64,000 nucleotides of DNA. It comes from Glebionis coronaria. Its lineage: Eukaryota > Streptophyta > Magnoliopsida > Asterales > Asteraceae. Shown in pieces: positions 1 to 10,902 of the stretch. The notes under the pieces are model-generated. The model did no database searches. It was not told the origin of the DNA and saw nothing but the letters and a program-made list of their open reading frames with translations. Position numbers and translations under genes: made by a program. Positions within the stretch are counted from its first letter, which is position 1. Each line of letters opens with the position of its first letter. The DNA lies in assembly GCA_025667525.1 (NCBI GenBank), contig JANFOE010002240.1, positions 1-64,000 of the forward strand. Direction: 5' to 3'.

Positions 1-667
1 AAAGATCACCACTTTGATACATCACCCATGATATTTTTTAATTTTCTAGCTTTAATTTTCTTGAATTTTTTCAATTATAAATCATTGAGTATCGAGCTTA
101 TCGTTCTCTAAAGGTTTGAGTTTACGCCAAAAGTAAGTTAACAATGATTTCATATAGTTTCTCTATTTTTGACATTTAAGGGTATATTTAGGGTGAAAAG
201 GAAACCAGAGGGCTCATCATGATGGACTTTTCGTTATTTGAAAGGACTATCGAGCTTATCGCCAAGATCCTCCAGATAACCAACTAATCCAACCATAAAT
301 CCAACTAACCCCTCTATCAGTTAATATCAAGCAAACCCTCCATACATTACTCATCTCTGTGGTTGTTATTCACAAAAGTTTCTATAAGGAAGTTGCAGAT
401 ATTCTAAAGTAGTTTGGAGCCCAAGTCAATTTTGTTTGAACAACCTAAAAGCACTGCAAATCTCTTATCTCTGTCAACTTTTGTTTGTAATCTTATATCT
501 TTAAGGTGAATTCATTATCTAACCAAACTCAATTCATGTAATTGTCTGCGTCAGGCCTCATAATCTTATTGTTTGTTGGTATTTGATACGACTGCATTTG
601 AGTGACTTTTTTTATTCATTTTAATTTAAGTATACAAGTAATTTATATCGTTTTAATTGTTTTGCAG
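1..667. other. No recognised gene; AT-rich sequence before the eS12 fragment
   Basis: I see no coding match here. The last ~120 bases are T-rich and end in ttttgcag at 660-667, so they look like the intron preceding the eS12-like exon that starts at 668. Probably part of the same Helitron-like gene-capture block. Confidence 0.4.
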
Positions 668-950
668 TGAAGAAACTGTTGTTCCAGTTGAGGTGCTAGA
701 TGCACCTGTTCAGCTCTTGGTGAGCCAATGGCCATCATGAATGCTTTGCAGCTTAAGCTAAGGAAGTCACTAGCTCACGGAGCCCTTATTAGGGGACTTC
801 ATGAGGTTGTTAAAAGTGACCGAGAAACATGTTGCTCAGATCTGTGTATTGGCTGAGGACTGTAACTAACCTAACTATCTAACGGTAGTCAATGCTCTTT
901 GTGTGAAAATGATTCTGTTAGCCAATCTCAATGATGTCACAACTCACAAG
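668..950 (+). pseudogene. Ribosomal protein eS12 (RPS12) fragment, broken
   Basis: The intact gene encodes a small-subunit ribosomal protein. Reading from 713 gives LGEPMAIMNALQL, then RKSLAHGALIRGLHE, and after a frameshift near 812-818 EKHVAQICVLAEDCN, an unmistakable match to the core of plant eS12. An in-frame stop follows the EDCN motif (a Gln codon in normal genes), and similarity fades after NALC. A typical intron end (ttttgcag) precedes 668 and a possible donor gt follows 950, so this is a fragment of the genomic gene, not a processed cDNA copy. No start codon or C-terminal half is present. It is followed on the same strand by fragments of two unrelated genes, as expected of captured host sequence. 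Confidence 0.88.
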
Positions 951-1236
951 GTCTATAGATGATGCGAAAGTGTACTCGTCATTGATTTTTTTTGCATTTT
1001 AAAGATTTGAGAAGCCTAAGTTTGCCATGAAAGTATCTATACAATGGCGTTCTACTCAGAATTAAACCTAACTTATAATCAAAAGAATATCATTCCTATA
1101 ATGGGTCACATTTGTTTCTCTTTTTGAGGACCTGTAAGGTTGTCGAGTTTGAAAAGGCTAGAGGTATTGCAACTGATGCAGGGGTAAACAGTTTCTATCT
1201 CATTACCGCCTACTCAATAGGCATCTTTCACTACAG

Positions 1237-1480
1237 AATGTGAACAAGATTGTATCAGAGGCCAATGGTGTTACCAGCCACGTTGATTGCTCCTGAACAA
1301 TGTTACATGATCCTTATTGATGGATTATTATTTATCTCAGGATCAGCGGACACTTCTATGGATCAAGTAAGCATTTTTTTTACTATTGGCTTCTAATAGG
1401 ATTATTGTTACTAAATATATATATGTAACTAGGGAATTATTCTTCAGGTACATGGTGTCCTTAAAGCACTTGTGATGTAG
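1237..1480 (+). pseudogene. Dynamin-related protein 1-like fragment, two exons
   Basis: The intact family members are GTPases that work in membrane fission and cell-plate formation. The first exon piece (1237-1366) contains KIVSEANG and, after a frame change, LIAPEQCYMILIDG and ADTSMDQ. A gt donor follows at 1367 and an acceptor cag ends at 1447; splicing continues in frame as VHGVLKALV. This order matches the DRP1 middle region, which from memory reads roughly SEADGY...LIAPEQGYRRLI...SVDAVHFVLKELV. The frame change and a stop right after LKALVM mark it as dead. The preserved intron shows genomic rather than cDNA origin. I am fairly sure of the family, less so of the subfamily. Confidence 0.7.
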
Positions 1481-1692
1481 TCAACAGGCTAAACTGTGCT
1501 AACTATGATAATCGGTAATGCAGCTATCTTAAGGCTCTGCGTATGATGAGATATACTGATCATCATGGTCTTCTTTTTGACATCTAAATAAGTGGTGTTT
1601 GGTTACTGTTATTGATGTCAATACATAGCTATTTGGATACTAAAATGGGGCAGTTTGGTTGCTAAAATGGGACTGCTGGTTGTCGTGTTACA
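1481..1692. other. No recognised feature
   Basis: Short AT-rich stretch between the DRP1-like fragment and a tandem duplication. I see nothing that I can assign. Confidence 0.4.
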
Positions 1693-1890
1693 GAAAGTCT
1701 AATCACTAAAGATGGTTTAGCGAACTTTATAAAAGGTTCATATTTTTCTCCTTCCATTTTAAAATTAATGTGTTATATAAATTTGATTTTTTGGTTGTGT
1801 AGAAAGTCTACACATAGTAAAGATGGTTTAGAGAATTTTCCTGCTATCAAAGAGTTCGTGTTTTTCTCCTTTCATTTTCTATTTAATGTG
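1693..1890 (+). repeat. Imperfect tandem duplication, ~109-bp period
   Basis: The sequence gaaagtct...actaaagatggttta...ttttctccttccatttt occurs at 1693 and again at 1802 (gaaagtct...agtaaagatggttta...ttttctcctttcatttt). The second copy could encode KDGLENFPAIKEF, which I do not recognise; it may be a duplicated exon-plus-intron segment of another captured gene. Confidence 0.7.
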
Positions 1891-2875
1891 AGTTGACTGA
1901 CCACCTTTTTGTCCATTCTGTTCATTTCTATTATGATAAAGTATAAATGAAATGTTCATTCATTAGCAAATGGATCAAGATTACTATTTATGTGGTTTAT
2001 TTTTTGGTCTGCATGGAAAACACTTGCTCTAAAAGAAGGAGGCAAAACAGTCGATGCATGAGCAGTTTAAAAGGTTAGAAGCTAATAAAAGGGTATCTTC
2101 GGTACTATTAGCAATGCTCTCACATGCACATTTCTGTGCTAAAATTAGCTTATTCATTTTTCACATTTGATATGATTGTGTTAATCTATGGGCTAAGTTG
2201 ACTCACCAAACAACTTCAAAGAAGTAACAAATACATCAATAAGTTTAACTAATTTTTCCGTATTAATAGATTTTTAATGGTTATTCTTTGATTTGTACCT
2301 TTATAGTTGTTAAATTGTAAGTGATTATGTATTTTGGTTATTGCAGTTGCTACTAGATTTGACTGAAATACTAAGCTGATGTATTAGATGCCATGATTCG
2401 ACCCTTTCCTGATGACCTCCAAACATTGAACAAGACTCTACAATCTGTGAGTTATTTGTTGTTTTGTTATTGTTCTTAAGAGTTGTAGGTTTCCCAATTA
2501 CACTTGCAGAATTATATACATACGATTTTGTTTCAATAAAGAAAATAACATTTGAATCAGGTCGAATCACATCGCAAGAATTTGGGTATGAATGTTGTCT
2601 TATTTTGTTCAAAATTTAAGGCTTGATAAATTGTTGCTGGTAACCAAACTTAATGAAATTGACTTATTATTTGGCTAAAACAATATCAATATCACTATTT
2701 GTGCCTGAGTGGTGGATTATAATCTCACCAACTGCAGGAGTTGCTATCTCTAGGTACTTTACCTTTATTTTAAACACAATAGCCTTGTGAAGAAGTAAGT
2801 TTATATATTTTGGTGTTCTTAAAGATTTATGATGTTATAAGTTTGACTCTAATGATTTTGTTGGACGTTATATTT
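1891..2875. other. Unassigned; possible unidentified exon remnants
   Basis: Mostly AT-rich. Two short stretches look more coding-like: 2045-2115 (readable as ANKRVSSVLLAML) and 2389-2448 (readable as DAMIRPFPDDLQTLNKTLQS, followed by a gt). I cannot name a gene for either. They may be further captured exons. Confidence 0.3.
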
Positions 2876-3706
2876 GCGGTACCTAAGAAAACAAAGGAAA
2901 GTTATGTAGGTGGTACCTGAGAAAACAAAGGAGAGCGTTGGACGCCCATTGGTTTTTATTGATTTCTTGTCTCTATTTGACCCTCCAATACATGGAAGTG
3001 TTGAAACTATTAGACGTGCACTACACCTTGGAGTCGATGTTAGGATGATCACTGGTGATCAACTAGCTATTGGGAAGGAAACAGGTTGTAGGCTTGAAAT
3101 GGGAACAAACATGAACCCGTTTTCCTCACTTCTTGATCAATACAAAGATCCATCTATCGAAAATATCCTGATTGAGGAGCCATCGAGAAGGATAATGGTT
3201 TCGCTGGAGTCTTCCTTGGTAAGCGTTTGTTGCGGGTCAAAATGAGTATTTTTTGCACGTACCTTAAAAATATAATAAATATGAAACTGTTAGCCTTAAA
3301 ATGTGTGCGACTAACGGAATTACATTAGTTTCATAGCCGGGACTTGCAGGGACTAATATTGTCATATGTAAAGTCCAAGTCCCGTGCTATATAAACCCCT
3401 CCATACTTCCATGGAGGGGTGAGGTTGTTCATTTCTTTCTTGTCTTTCTCTCTCTAATAAACACACATTTATTAGAGCAACTCTTTCTCTCTCTAAAATG
3501 GCTAAACACCTCTATCATCCTCCCCGACCTCCGGATCTTTTACCCGTGTTCATAGTGAATCCAACTTAACAGAAACTTATAGTGTGTATGAAATACTGAA
3601 CATACATATGAGATTGTTAAGAAACTACAGGAGATGAAGCATATTTATGGAATGACAGGAGATGGTGTGAATGATGCACCCACTTTAAAAAAATCCAAGG
3701 GCTTAT
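2876..3706 (+). pseudogene. Plasma-membrane H+-ATPase (P-type) fragment, broken by a solo LTR
   Basis: The intact enzyme pumps protons out of the cell. The first exon (about 2910-3218) reads [39 protein letters not shown] and MGTNM, the nucleotide-binding/phosphorylation region of plant AHA-type pumps. A one-base frameshift near 3181 separates this from [11 protein letters not shown] in the next frame. A donor gt lies at 3219. After the intron, [11 protein letters not shown] and [15 protein letters not shown] (hinge motif TGDGVNDAP) continue to about 3706, then similarity stops. The first ~24 bases of the exon are also duplicated just upstream (2878-2901). The intron holds a solo LTR with target duplications. 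No N-terminal or membrane domains are present. Confidence 0.92.
3288..3571 (+). mobile_element. Solo LTR (Ty1/copia-like) inside the H+-ATPase intron
   Basis: The 284-bp unit starts TGTTAG and ends CTTAACA, giving TGTTA/TAACA inverted termini, and is flanked by the direct repeat GAAAC (3283-3287 and 3572-3576). It has a TATA box (ctatataaac) and a CT-rich leader. Its layout, a hairpin before and another just after the TATA box, matches the two copia LTRs elsewhere in the window although the bases differ. No internal region remains, so it is a solo LTR left by LTR-LTR recombination. Confidence 0.88.
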
Positions 3707-5060
3707 GGCATACCACTGTACATATACAAATTGGATAAAGACCTCCCTTTGGGAAAGTTGACGTGGACATCACATCAAGTTGTTAAATGCGCCAAGCAGA
3801 AACTCAACTTGATACCTTTCATATTTAGTGATGAATATCGTCACAAGGCTTCACTACTAGGTCACCCCAATGATTAGGAAAATTGTATTTCACGAATATT
3901 GCTTTATCGTTAAGCTATGTTAGAGAATAAAATTACTTTTAGGTACATTCATATTTAACGCCGATTCTCTTTTGCTCGAAAACCTTGTCAAATCTAAAGT
4001 TTACATATTATAGTGTTTGAACTTGCAACATTTAATATCTGGAAAACAGATTAGTACTCGATGGGCGTTTGTACCGTCAGCGTATCTTATTAATTATTAT
4101 CCCATCCAACCATGAAACACCCCCTAGGCTTATTGTGTCTTGAGGATAATCATAAGGGTTTTTGAAAGCTTTAATTGATAAGTAAGTGAAGGAAGGTACA
4201 ATAGGTGCATCATAAGATAAAAGAGTATACGTGTTAGTTGGTTTTTTGTTGGTTTTTTGTGTTAAAAGTTTTTTGGCTTCTATAAAAAATGAAGGTCTCA
4301 AAAGGGTGTCTATGTGTAATTAGAGCAACATGCATTTTTGTGAATTGCTAACAAAAATTGCCATGTTGTTTAAACTTTAAAAAGATAAATAAGTTGGAAG
4401 TTTTGAAGTGTAATCCAACTTTTGACAAAGAGATGAAGCTCAAAGTTTATTGCATCGAATCTCACAACCATCACGTGCAATGCTCATCCTTTGCAAGTAA
4501 TTTTGTTCTTTTCTTTTAATTTGGAAAATTAACTTCCACTGCTCACTTGCTTCTTGGTTCAGCTACTTTGATTTTTATATAATCATGGATTAAATTAAAG
4601 GATAAATGGGATAACTTATGAGGAAGTCACTATAAATATCCTCAAAAGTGAGCAACATACCCTGCTAGCGGAGATAATATGACCCTTAGTATACGAGTGA
4701 AAATGACAAGCTATTGTATTTAAGCATCATTCGATGGTATACATAAAGTGTTACTATATTTGTTACTTCAAATATTTGTCAATCTTCTAAGCTTTTTATC
4801 AGTGCCTACTTAAAAAAGAGTAACGAGAAACATAAGCTTTCTTAAAAGTGCATAATTGTTTTCTTAAGCATGTTCTCATCCTTTTAGTACATATTTTTAT
4901 CTTTTCTAATATAAAGTGTTTTCTTTGCTAAACAAAGAGAATGTCGAATGGATTCATAGAAGTTGAAATGTGTCATCAAATAAGTAAAAGGTGAAATCCA
5001 CATGAAATATCTCTCTAAAGTGTGAGATTTTATTACATAAGTCTCTCTCTTTTTTTATTT
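3707..5060. other. No recognised gene
   Basis: AT-rich sequence. A short stretch at 3710-3830 (readable as [12 protein letters not shown]) could be another exon remnant, but I cannot name it. No repeat structure stands out. Confidence 0.35.
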
Positions 5061-5061
5061 A

Positions 5062-5220
5062 ACGGCGGCTTGGTATAGGCGGAGTATCTTGCGTGTCACT
5101 GAGGCATCAAGTCTCTTGATCCGAGTTCGAATACCATCCTCATGCTAGCCATCTAATTTTCCATTAAGGGGCTTCAAGACATTACGCTAAGATTCGAACC
5201 CAACTGCCAATTCTGAGAAA
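5062..5220 (+). repeat. Possible tRNA-derived SINE-like segment
   Basis: TGGTATAGGCGG near 5071 fits a Pol III box A and gagttcgaatacc near 5123 fits a box B, at tRNA-like spacing. A second box-B-like match on the other strand (complement of gattcgaaccc) is near 5191. No clear target duplication or poly-A/T tail was found, so this is tentative. Confidence 0.3.
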
Positions 5221-5607
5221 ATCACCCACATGAAAAATTGCATACGTCTCTCTTTGAAATAAGCCGCCTTTTGTTTCTGGAGTTTACTTGTTTTTTTCAG
5301 AACTTTAAACAACCTAATTTGTGATGATGAAAATGTTATGACGTTATAAAAAAGTTAGGCACTGCTAAATGTGGCATGCTAATAAGATCTATTTTTTATT
5401 AATTTTCATTTTGAAATCCGATGAACATTACATTTTCACTTTTTCATCATTATATTTTTTTATAACATGTATCCATCCATTTATTTCCAGTTTTTACAAT
5501 CTTATACGAGTTTTTGAATTTGGTCCTTCAATTCCCATCTTTTACAATACAATTTCTTAACATTAATGTTTAGCTAAACAAAAATTACTAACGATAATTA
5601 CGAGTCA

Positions 5608-5638
5608 TGCCCGCTCATCGGGCAAACTTAGCCACTAA
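5608..5638 (+). mobile_element. Helitron-type 3' terminus
   Basis: A perfect 6-bp stem (tgcccg / cgggca, loop ctcat, 5608-5624) is followed after 10 nt by CTAA at 5635-5638 and then T. This is the standard Helitron ending: a short GC-rich hairpin, then CTRR, inserted before T. The gene fragments at 668-3706 lie upstream. The 5' end (TC after an A) was not located and may lie outside the window. Confidence 0.72.
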
Positions 5639-6039
5639 TATCTTACGGGTCAAAATGTAGTTTTCTCTTAAAATGTAGTTATCAAAATACAATTATGGAA
5701 ATGCATAAAGAGTCTTGAGTTTGATTTTGTAATTTTGAAGTCTAGGAGAAAAATTTAACACAATGTGAGTTTTTAATTCATCGTATATCAGTGTCAAATA
5801 CAATCTAATTATTGGTTAATCACAAATATGAAACAATTTAAAGCTTTGTACTTTCGGTAATTATGTCACATATTCTTATGAGGACATTTAAAATTTTGTT
5901 TTGATAATCATCTATGGTAATATATATATAGTCGTACTTTTTTTTTTCTGACTAAATATAGTCGTACTTGATAAGTCTAACTCTTATCATAAATTATTAA
6001 TGTAACAAAGCGATTTAAGCTTTGAATTTCAATATCATA

Positions 6040-6464
6040 CACTACAAAATTTTAATATTTTTCACTAAAATTTATACATCATGTCATCACAAAACTTTTG
6101 CTTATTAAAATATTTAGTTGTAAAAGAAATTGACACATTTGTCTAAAAAAAATAAGCATAAGTTTTTATTTTTTAGTCACTAAAAATTGAGTAAGAAATA
6201 AACTCTTAGTACTCCCTTTTATTACTTACTTTTTTTGTAGTAAGAGTTTAAAAAAAAAGTAATAAAGAGAAACACTAAAAATCTATTTTTATCTAATTAT
6301 TAGTCACTAAAATGATCAAAACTTTTGCTTACTCTTTTTTAGTAGGCATATGTCTCAATTTTTTTAATAAATTTCTTTTTTTAATAAGTAAAAGTTTTAT
6401 AATGAAATGAGGTTTTTAATAGTAAAAAGAATTTAGTAGGAACCTGTCTTGAATTTTTGTAGTG
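6040..6464. mobile_element. Short non-autonomous CACTA-type element (MITE-like)
   Basis: It begins CACTACAAAATTT and ends AATTTTTGTAGTG, so the ends are inverted CACTACAAAA repeats, flanked by the 3-bp duplication ATA (6037-6039, 6465-6467) typical of CACTA transposons. Inside, short motifs such as acttttgctta recur in both orientations (near 6090, 6318 and, inverted, 6386), like the subterminal transposase-binding repeats of this superfamily. At 425 bp it has no coding capacity. Confidence 0.85.
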
Positions 6465-8399
6465 ATACTACATAGAACTAAAATCATGGCAAAATAAGAC
6501 TTACTACAAATAGTATAATTGCATACGAAACAATACTTCAACTTAACCGGTCACTCTCACGATTCAAGCTACTTACGAATATTTTATTACGCTTATGTTA
6601 TTCCACTTCAACTCAAAGTGGTAAAAGTTCTATTTGCATTTTATTATATTATCTCCCTAGCACTATTTGGTTGGTAATTAATGTTTTTTATGTATATTCA
6701 AATTGTGTATTTTGAAGTTTGTTTTTCTCGATACTTAACCAATTGAAAGTCCTAACAAAATCAGGTTTATTATCGTTTTTGGTTGATAGGGTTATTTGGA
6801 TTTTCTATGTCAATTTAAACAAGCAAGTAAAAATGTGAAAAATATTAACTACGTATTCGTAAAACAATTAGCAATTACCAAGTTTTTTATTCAAATAAGG
6901 ACAAATTTGTAAATCTATGGAATTAATGTGCTAAAAATGTAAATGATTGAAACTATAATGCTTGAAATGTAAAAATCAGAAACTATAAGGACTAATTATG
7001 CAAATTCTAACAAACTACTAACCAAATTGTAACAACTTGTAAATCAACTAACTGAAAATGACAAGTTTTGAAAAGTTTTGGACTAATACCAAGCAAACCC
7101 TGAAAACATGTAAGTTTAGCCAGTAATTCAAACAGTGACAAAGTAAAGGGACCAAAGTGCAATAAAGTGAACTTCTTAACCAAAAACGGGCTACTTGGAT
7201 TATTAAGCTCGTATAAGCTCTAGAATGCACCAAATAAGCTCAAACCAATTTTAAACTGCTTAAAACTCAAATTCACTTAGGCTAGTACAAGGAATAAGCT
7301 TGAAATGCAGTAAAACTCAAATAAGCCAACTTTGATAAGCCAACAATAAGCTATCTAATAAGCTAGACTTGCACAAGTAGATTTTTCAGCTAAATCTTAT
7401 CAAACAGCTCAAGGAGAGTCTGGAATGTCTTCTTTTAAGAAAAATGATCAAGTAATGAATCTGGAATTTGAAAATATGCTGAAACTAGCTTATTGACCAA
7501 GTTTGACCAAAATTTTGAAAAAGCTGAAAACCTCCAGATCTACTCAAGACAACTTTCTAAACAATATTATGAAGGAAAATGGCAAGGTTTATGAATTAAT
7601 GTTGCCAGTTCAAGAAATCAGTTAGCACCTTGTTTACAGAAACTTGCAGTTGCTCAACAGCTTATTAAAAAGCTAATTTCTCACTTGATTCTTTAAATTG
7701 TATGGTTTCCTAATAAGTCCTCAAACTTTGGATGTTGTATGACACATAGAAACTTGTTTGAAGGAATTTCATCAAGAACTAAACAAACGGCATGAATTTG
7801 AAAATGACTACTTTTTTTAAGAACTAGTTAAGCACAAACTGACCCAATCCTTTTTACAACCAATTGCCTGTTTGACTTTCGTTTTTACTTTAAAACTACT
7901 CAACTTTGTTTACTATGACTGGAGGAATGTAAATGAGCAAAGTTTAACCAATTATCAACACTTAAACTACAATTTAACAGTAAATCCAAACACTAATTAT
8001 TGAACTTTGAACAAATTTTATGAAAGAAAATTGAGCAATTGGTTAAGCTGATTTAAAACTGATAACTACCCAAACTTTATGAACAAAATGGAACACAAAT
8101 GAGCTAACTATAAGCAATATAAAAGATTAAGACTCAAAATGCATAAGTAGGCTATAAAACCGATGAAATGAAATTGATAACAAGTAATAAGCAGGCAAAT
8201 GAGTATCAAACTAACTAGAAGCTATCTAAACATCAGAATCAATCCAAGAACAAACTAAACACACTTGATCAGATCAACAAGTAGGATAAACTAGAATTGA
8301 GCATGCAAACTGCTGTTTAGAGGAATTAAACTCAGAAACTATGAAACCTTTTAGCAAAATGCCTCCACTGATGGAGTAGGTAGGCGCTGAGCCTCCTAT
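6465..8399. other. AT-rich sequence, probably partly Athila-2 LTR; boundary unresolved
   Basis: No gene. From about 6830 onward the sequence has a uniform purine/A-rich style with many aataagct and aaactt words, continuing into the LTR-like region to the right. The outer edge of the Athila-2 3' LTR should lie here, but its partner target duplication is outside the window, so I cannot place it. Confidence 0.4.
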
Positions 8400-9781
8400 A
8401 TAGTGTTAAACCACGACCTTAACACTATTATCAACTAATCAACAGCAACATTCATCATCATCACCATTTCTACTCAAATCTGCTTCAAAATCAACAAGAA
8501 CAGCTACTGGATAAACAGAAACAGGAATGAACAGCTACTAGTCTTCAACAAGAGCTCCTTATGACCAAGTATGATTACAAGCAACTCATATCAACACAAG
8601 ATCAACGACAATGCAGTTATTGAATAGGAGAATGAAGGAAAAGGAGGGAAATTTATTATTTGAATGTGAAAGTCTGTTACAAAATTTGGTAAGAGGTTAC
8701 AACTACTATAACTAACTCAAGAGTTTGTCAGAATCTTGAGGTCGTTACACTAACAACTAACTAGCTAGGATTAAGAGAGAAAAGGGAAGTGTGTGAAATT
8801 TTCACACTTTCGCTACATGTTACAAATGAGATGGCTATTCCTTATTTATAGACAAAAAGTGAGAAGTAGTTGGAGCTGATGACGTGTCCCAACCAATCAA
8901 TTGCTGCCAAGTGTCCTGAATTTGTTAATTGGAACTAGCCGTTAAGAACTTGAAATTGGGCTTTTCTTCTTGGTTGATTTTAAGGTTAATTGAGCACGTG
9001 GGTTGAATTCGTCCTTCAAAAATAAGCACTTTTCATGTTTAAAGTTTTTCTTGATATGCAGTAGAACTCCAATTCGTTCCTGGGTAGCTTTGAGGAAGAA
9101 GATGATACGTGGAAGATTTGGATTGGGTGAAATGTAGTCACACGGATCATTATCCGTTATTGGATATATTGAATATGGGTTGGCGTGTTCTGATTGGGTG
9201 AGAATTGAGTAAGTGGGATGGACTGTAGTTGGCGGCTCATTAATGAGCTGATGATGTGTACTTCTTTCTGGCAATCCGTGGCACCAATTTCTTGCACTCT
9301 CATTGGTTAATAACCATAGCACACGGATTGAGTCCATTTTTGATGAATGTTTGGCAAGTTTAGTCCTTGAACTTAGGCAGAATATCCAAATAAGCTAGGA
9401 ACTTCATTTTAATGGCATTTTTGGTCCTTCCACTTTCATTCTTGTATAATTTGAGCATTTGACTTGGTTGACTGAAGACTTGACCATGTTTGACTTTCAT
9501 CTTGTCTTTGGCAAATTTACACTTTGAGTCCTTCAACTTTGGAGTGTTGTCAAGATAGGTCCTTCATCTTTAAAGTCTTGTCATCTTTGATCCTTCTTTG
9601 TCTTTTTCATCCAATTAAGCTTGATTTCTTCTTGTTTGCTTGAAAATGTATCCTTCTTACCTATTTATACACAAACACAAAACATACCACATAATTCCGC
9701 TTTGTAGCACAAAAGTTAGGTATTTTCCTTGTGTTTTAGGGTGATTTGTTGATCAATTGATATGAGTTTTTGCTCATATCA
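8400..9781 (-). mobile_element. Athila-2 3' LTR, supported part (minus strand)
   Basis: On the minus strand the LTR starts TGATATGAGC at 9781, immediately after a purine-rich tract (aagtgtatgggatt), the same arrangement as Athila-1 (aagtgtaggggatc before TGATAGG). A TATA box (tataaataag) on the minus strand lies at 8841-8850. The LTR begins with a 9-bp stem and short loop (9758-9781). A second perfect 10-bp stem with a 9-nt loop lies at 8400-8428. The sequence is otherwise unlike the Athila-1 LTR, so it is a different family. Confidence 0.65.
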
Positions 9782-10316
9782 AATCCCATACACTTGAACA
9801 TTGCCATGAACTCATTCAATGTTATATTTTAAAGCACAAATTTACATTTTCCTCATAATTAACCCACCTTGGCCAATATGGAATGCTATTACACTATGCT
9901 ACTCTATATGATGCATGATTTTGATTTTGAACAATGCAATGCAAAAGAAACAACTCTATTTATATCTTTTTGGCTTTTTCTTGAAATGGCTTTAATGGAA
10001 CAACTCATAAAGAAGTCAATGACTTAGATTAGGGCTTGGGTACCATGGACACTTATCACCCTCAAGTTTCACTTTCCTATACCAAGCTTAAAAATGGGAT
10101 CATTGCATTCACAAGTAAAAAGGTACATCAACTTATTCATTACAATTAAATGTGGAACCGGTTATTATTTGAGCAAATTGCTTTTGGGCAAATTTGTCAT
10201 TATTTAAAGCGTGAAATATAAGAAATGTAAAATCCAAAAATAAGGAAGCACGGTTTTAATCCTAAGTAATCCTCTCATCCATTACTTGAAAACCGCTCAC
10301 AATTAATATAAGTCCG
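9782..10316 (-). other. Athila-2 3' untranslated region, segment next to its LTR
   Basis: Read on the minus strand it ends in a purine tract and TGATATG. It contains the same words as the end of Athila-1 (aaacttgagggtgataa, gagttcatggcaatgtt). No ORF. It is cut at 10316 by copia-1 and resumes at 22646. Confidence 0.7.
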
Positions 10317-10639
10317 TGTTGGAAATACGTTTTACGTATTAAGAAGGATCGGTCACTCCAACAATAGTCCATGTAATAACTCGTAGTTTAGTTACTTATC
10401 TTAATTAAACAAACAAACCAAAGCCTAGCCTACAACATGTGTAGGCCGGCCCAAGTGTAAGCCCAAGCCCATGACAAAGGCTTGGGTATATAAACCCTCT
10501 CCTTTGATGGAGAGGGTGTGTGGTTAATCATTTTTTTTCACATAGTTCTCTTTAAGTTTCTCTCTCTAAAAGTGTGTAATCCACCATCTTTCTATCTCTT
10601 TCTCTCTCTAAAACATAAGCAAGATTTACATATCCTACA
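10317..10639 (+). repeat. Copia-1 left LTR
   Basis: TGTTGG...CCTACA, 323 bp, with five differences by eye from the right copy. It opens with a near-palindrome (aatacgttttacgtatt). A cccaagcc/ggcttggg hairpin (10462-10487) abuts the TATA box (tatataaa), which is followed at once by a ccctctcc/ggagaggg hairpin (10495-10516). The downstream part is CT-rich. Confidence 0.95.
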
Positions 10640-10641
10640 AA

Positions 10642-10659
10642 TGGTATCAAGAGCCATGG
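10642..10659 (+). promoter_or_regulatory. Copia-1 primer-binding site
   Basis: tggtatcaagagccatgg begins two bases after the LTR. It matches the complement of the initiator-Met tRNA 3' end (tggtatcagagc) with one extra A, the usual copia primer. Confidence 0.85.
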
Positions 10660-10902
10660 GATGATTGTATTGTTCATGTGTTTGTGTTCTTGATTCATAC
10701 GCCATTTTTGATCCATTTTCACACGTCCAAAATTTTATTTTGTGTTTTTGATGGTTTTTTCTTGATACAAATCTTCTACATAGTTGTGGTAGGGATTTGG
10801 TATAGTTACTTTGGCTAAAAACACAAAAATTTTGGGTGTTTTGATCATTTTTTGGCTTAAAATCACGAATTGGTTGAGTTTTGTCCGAGAAAAGTGGGAA
10901 TT

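Noticed and set aside
5936..5970. Repeated atagtcgtactt as a terminal repeat of another element
   Set aside because: A short direct repeat around a T run only; no duplication or inverted ends found.
8942..9337. 131-codon minus-strand ORF
   Set aside because: Lies within the Athila-2 LTR upstream of its TATA box; composition looks random and no domain is seen.
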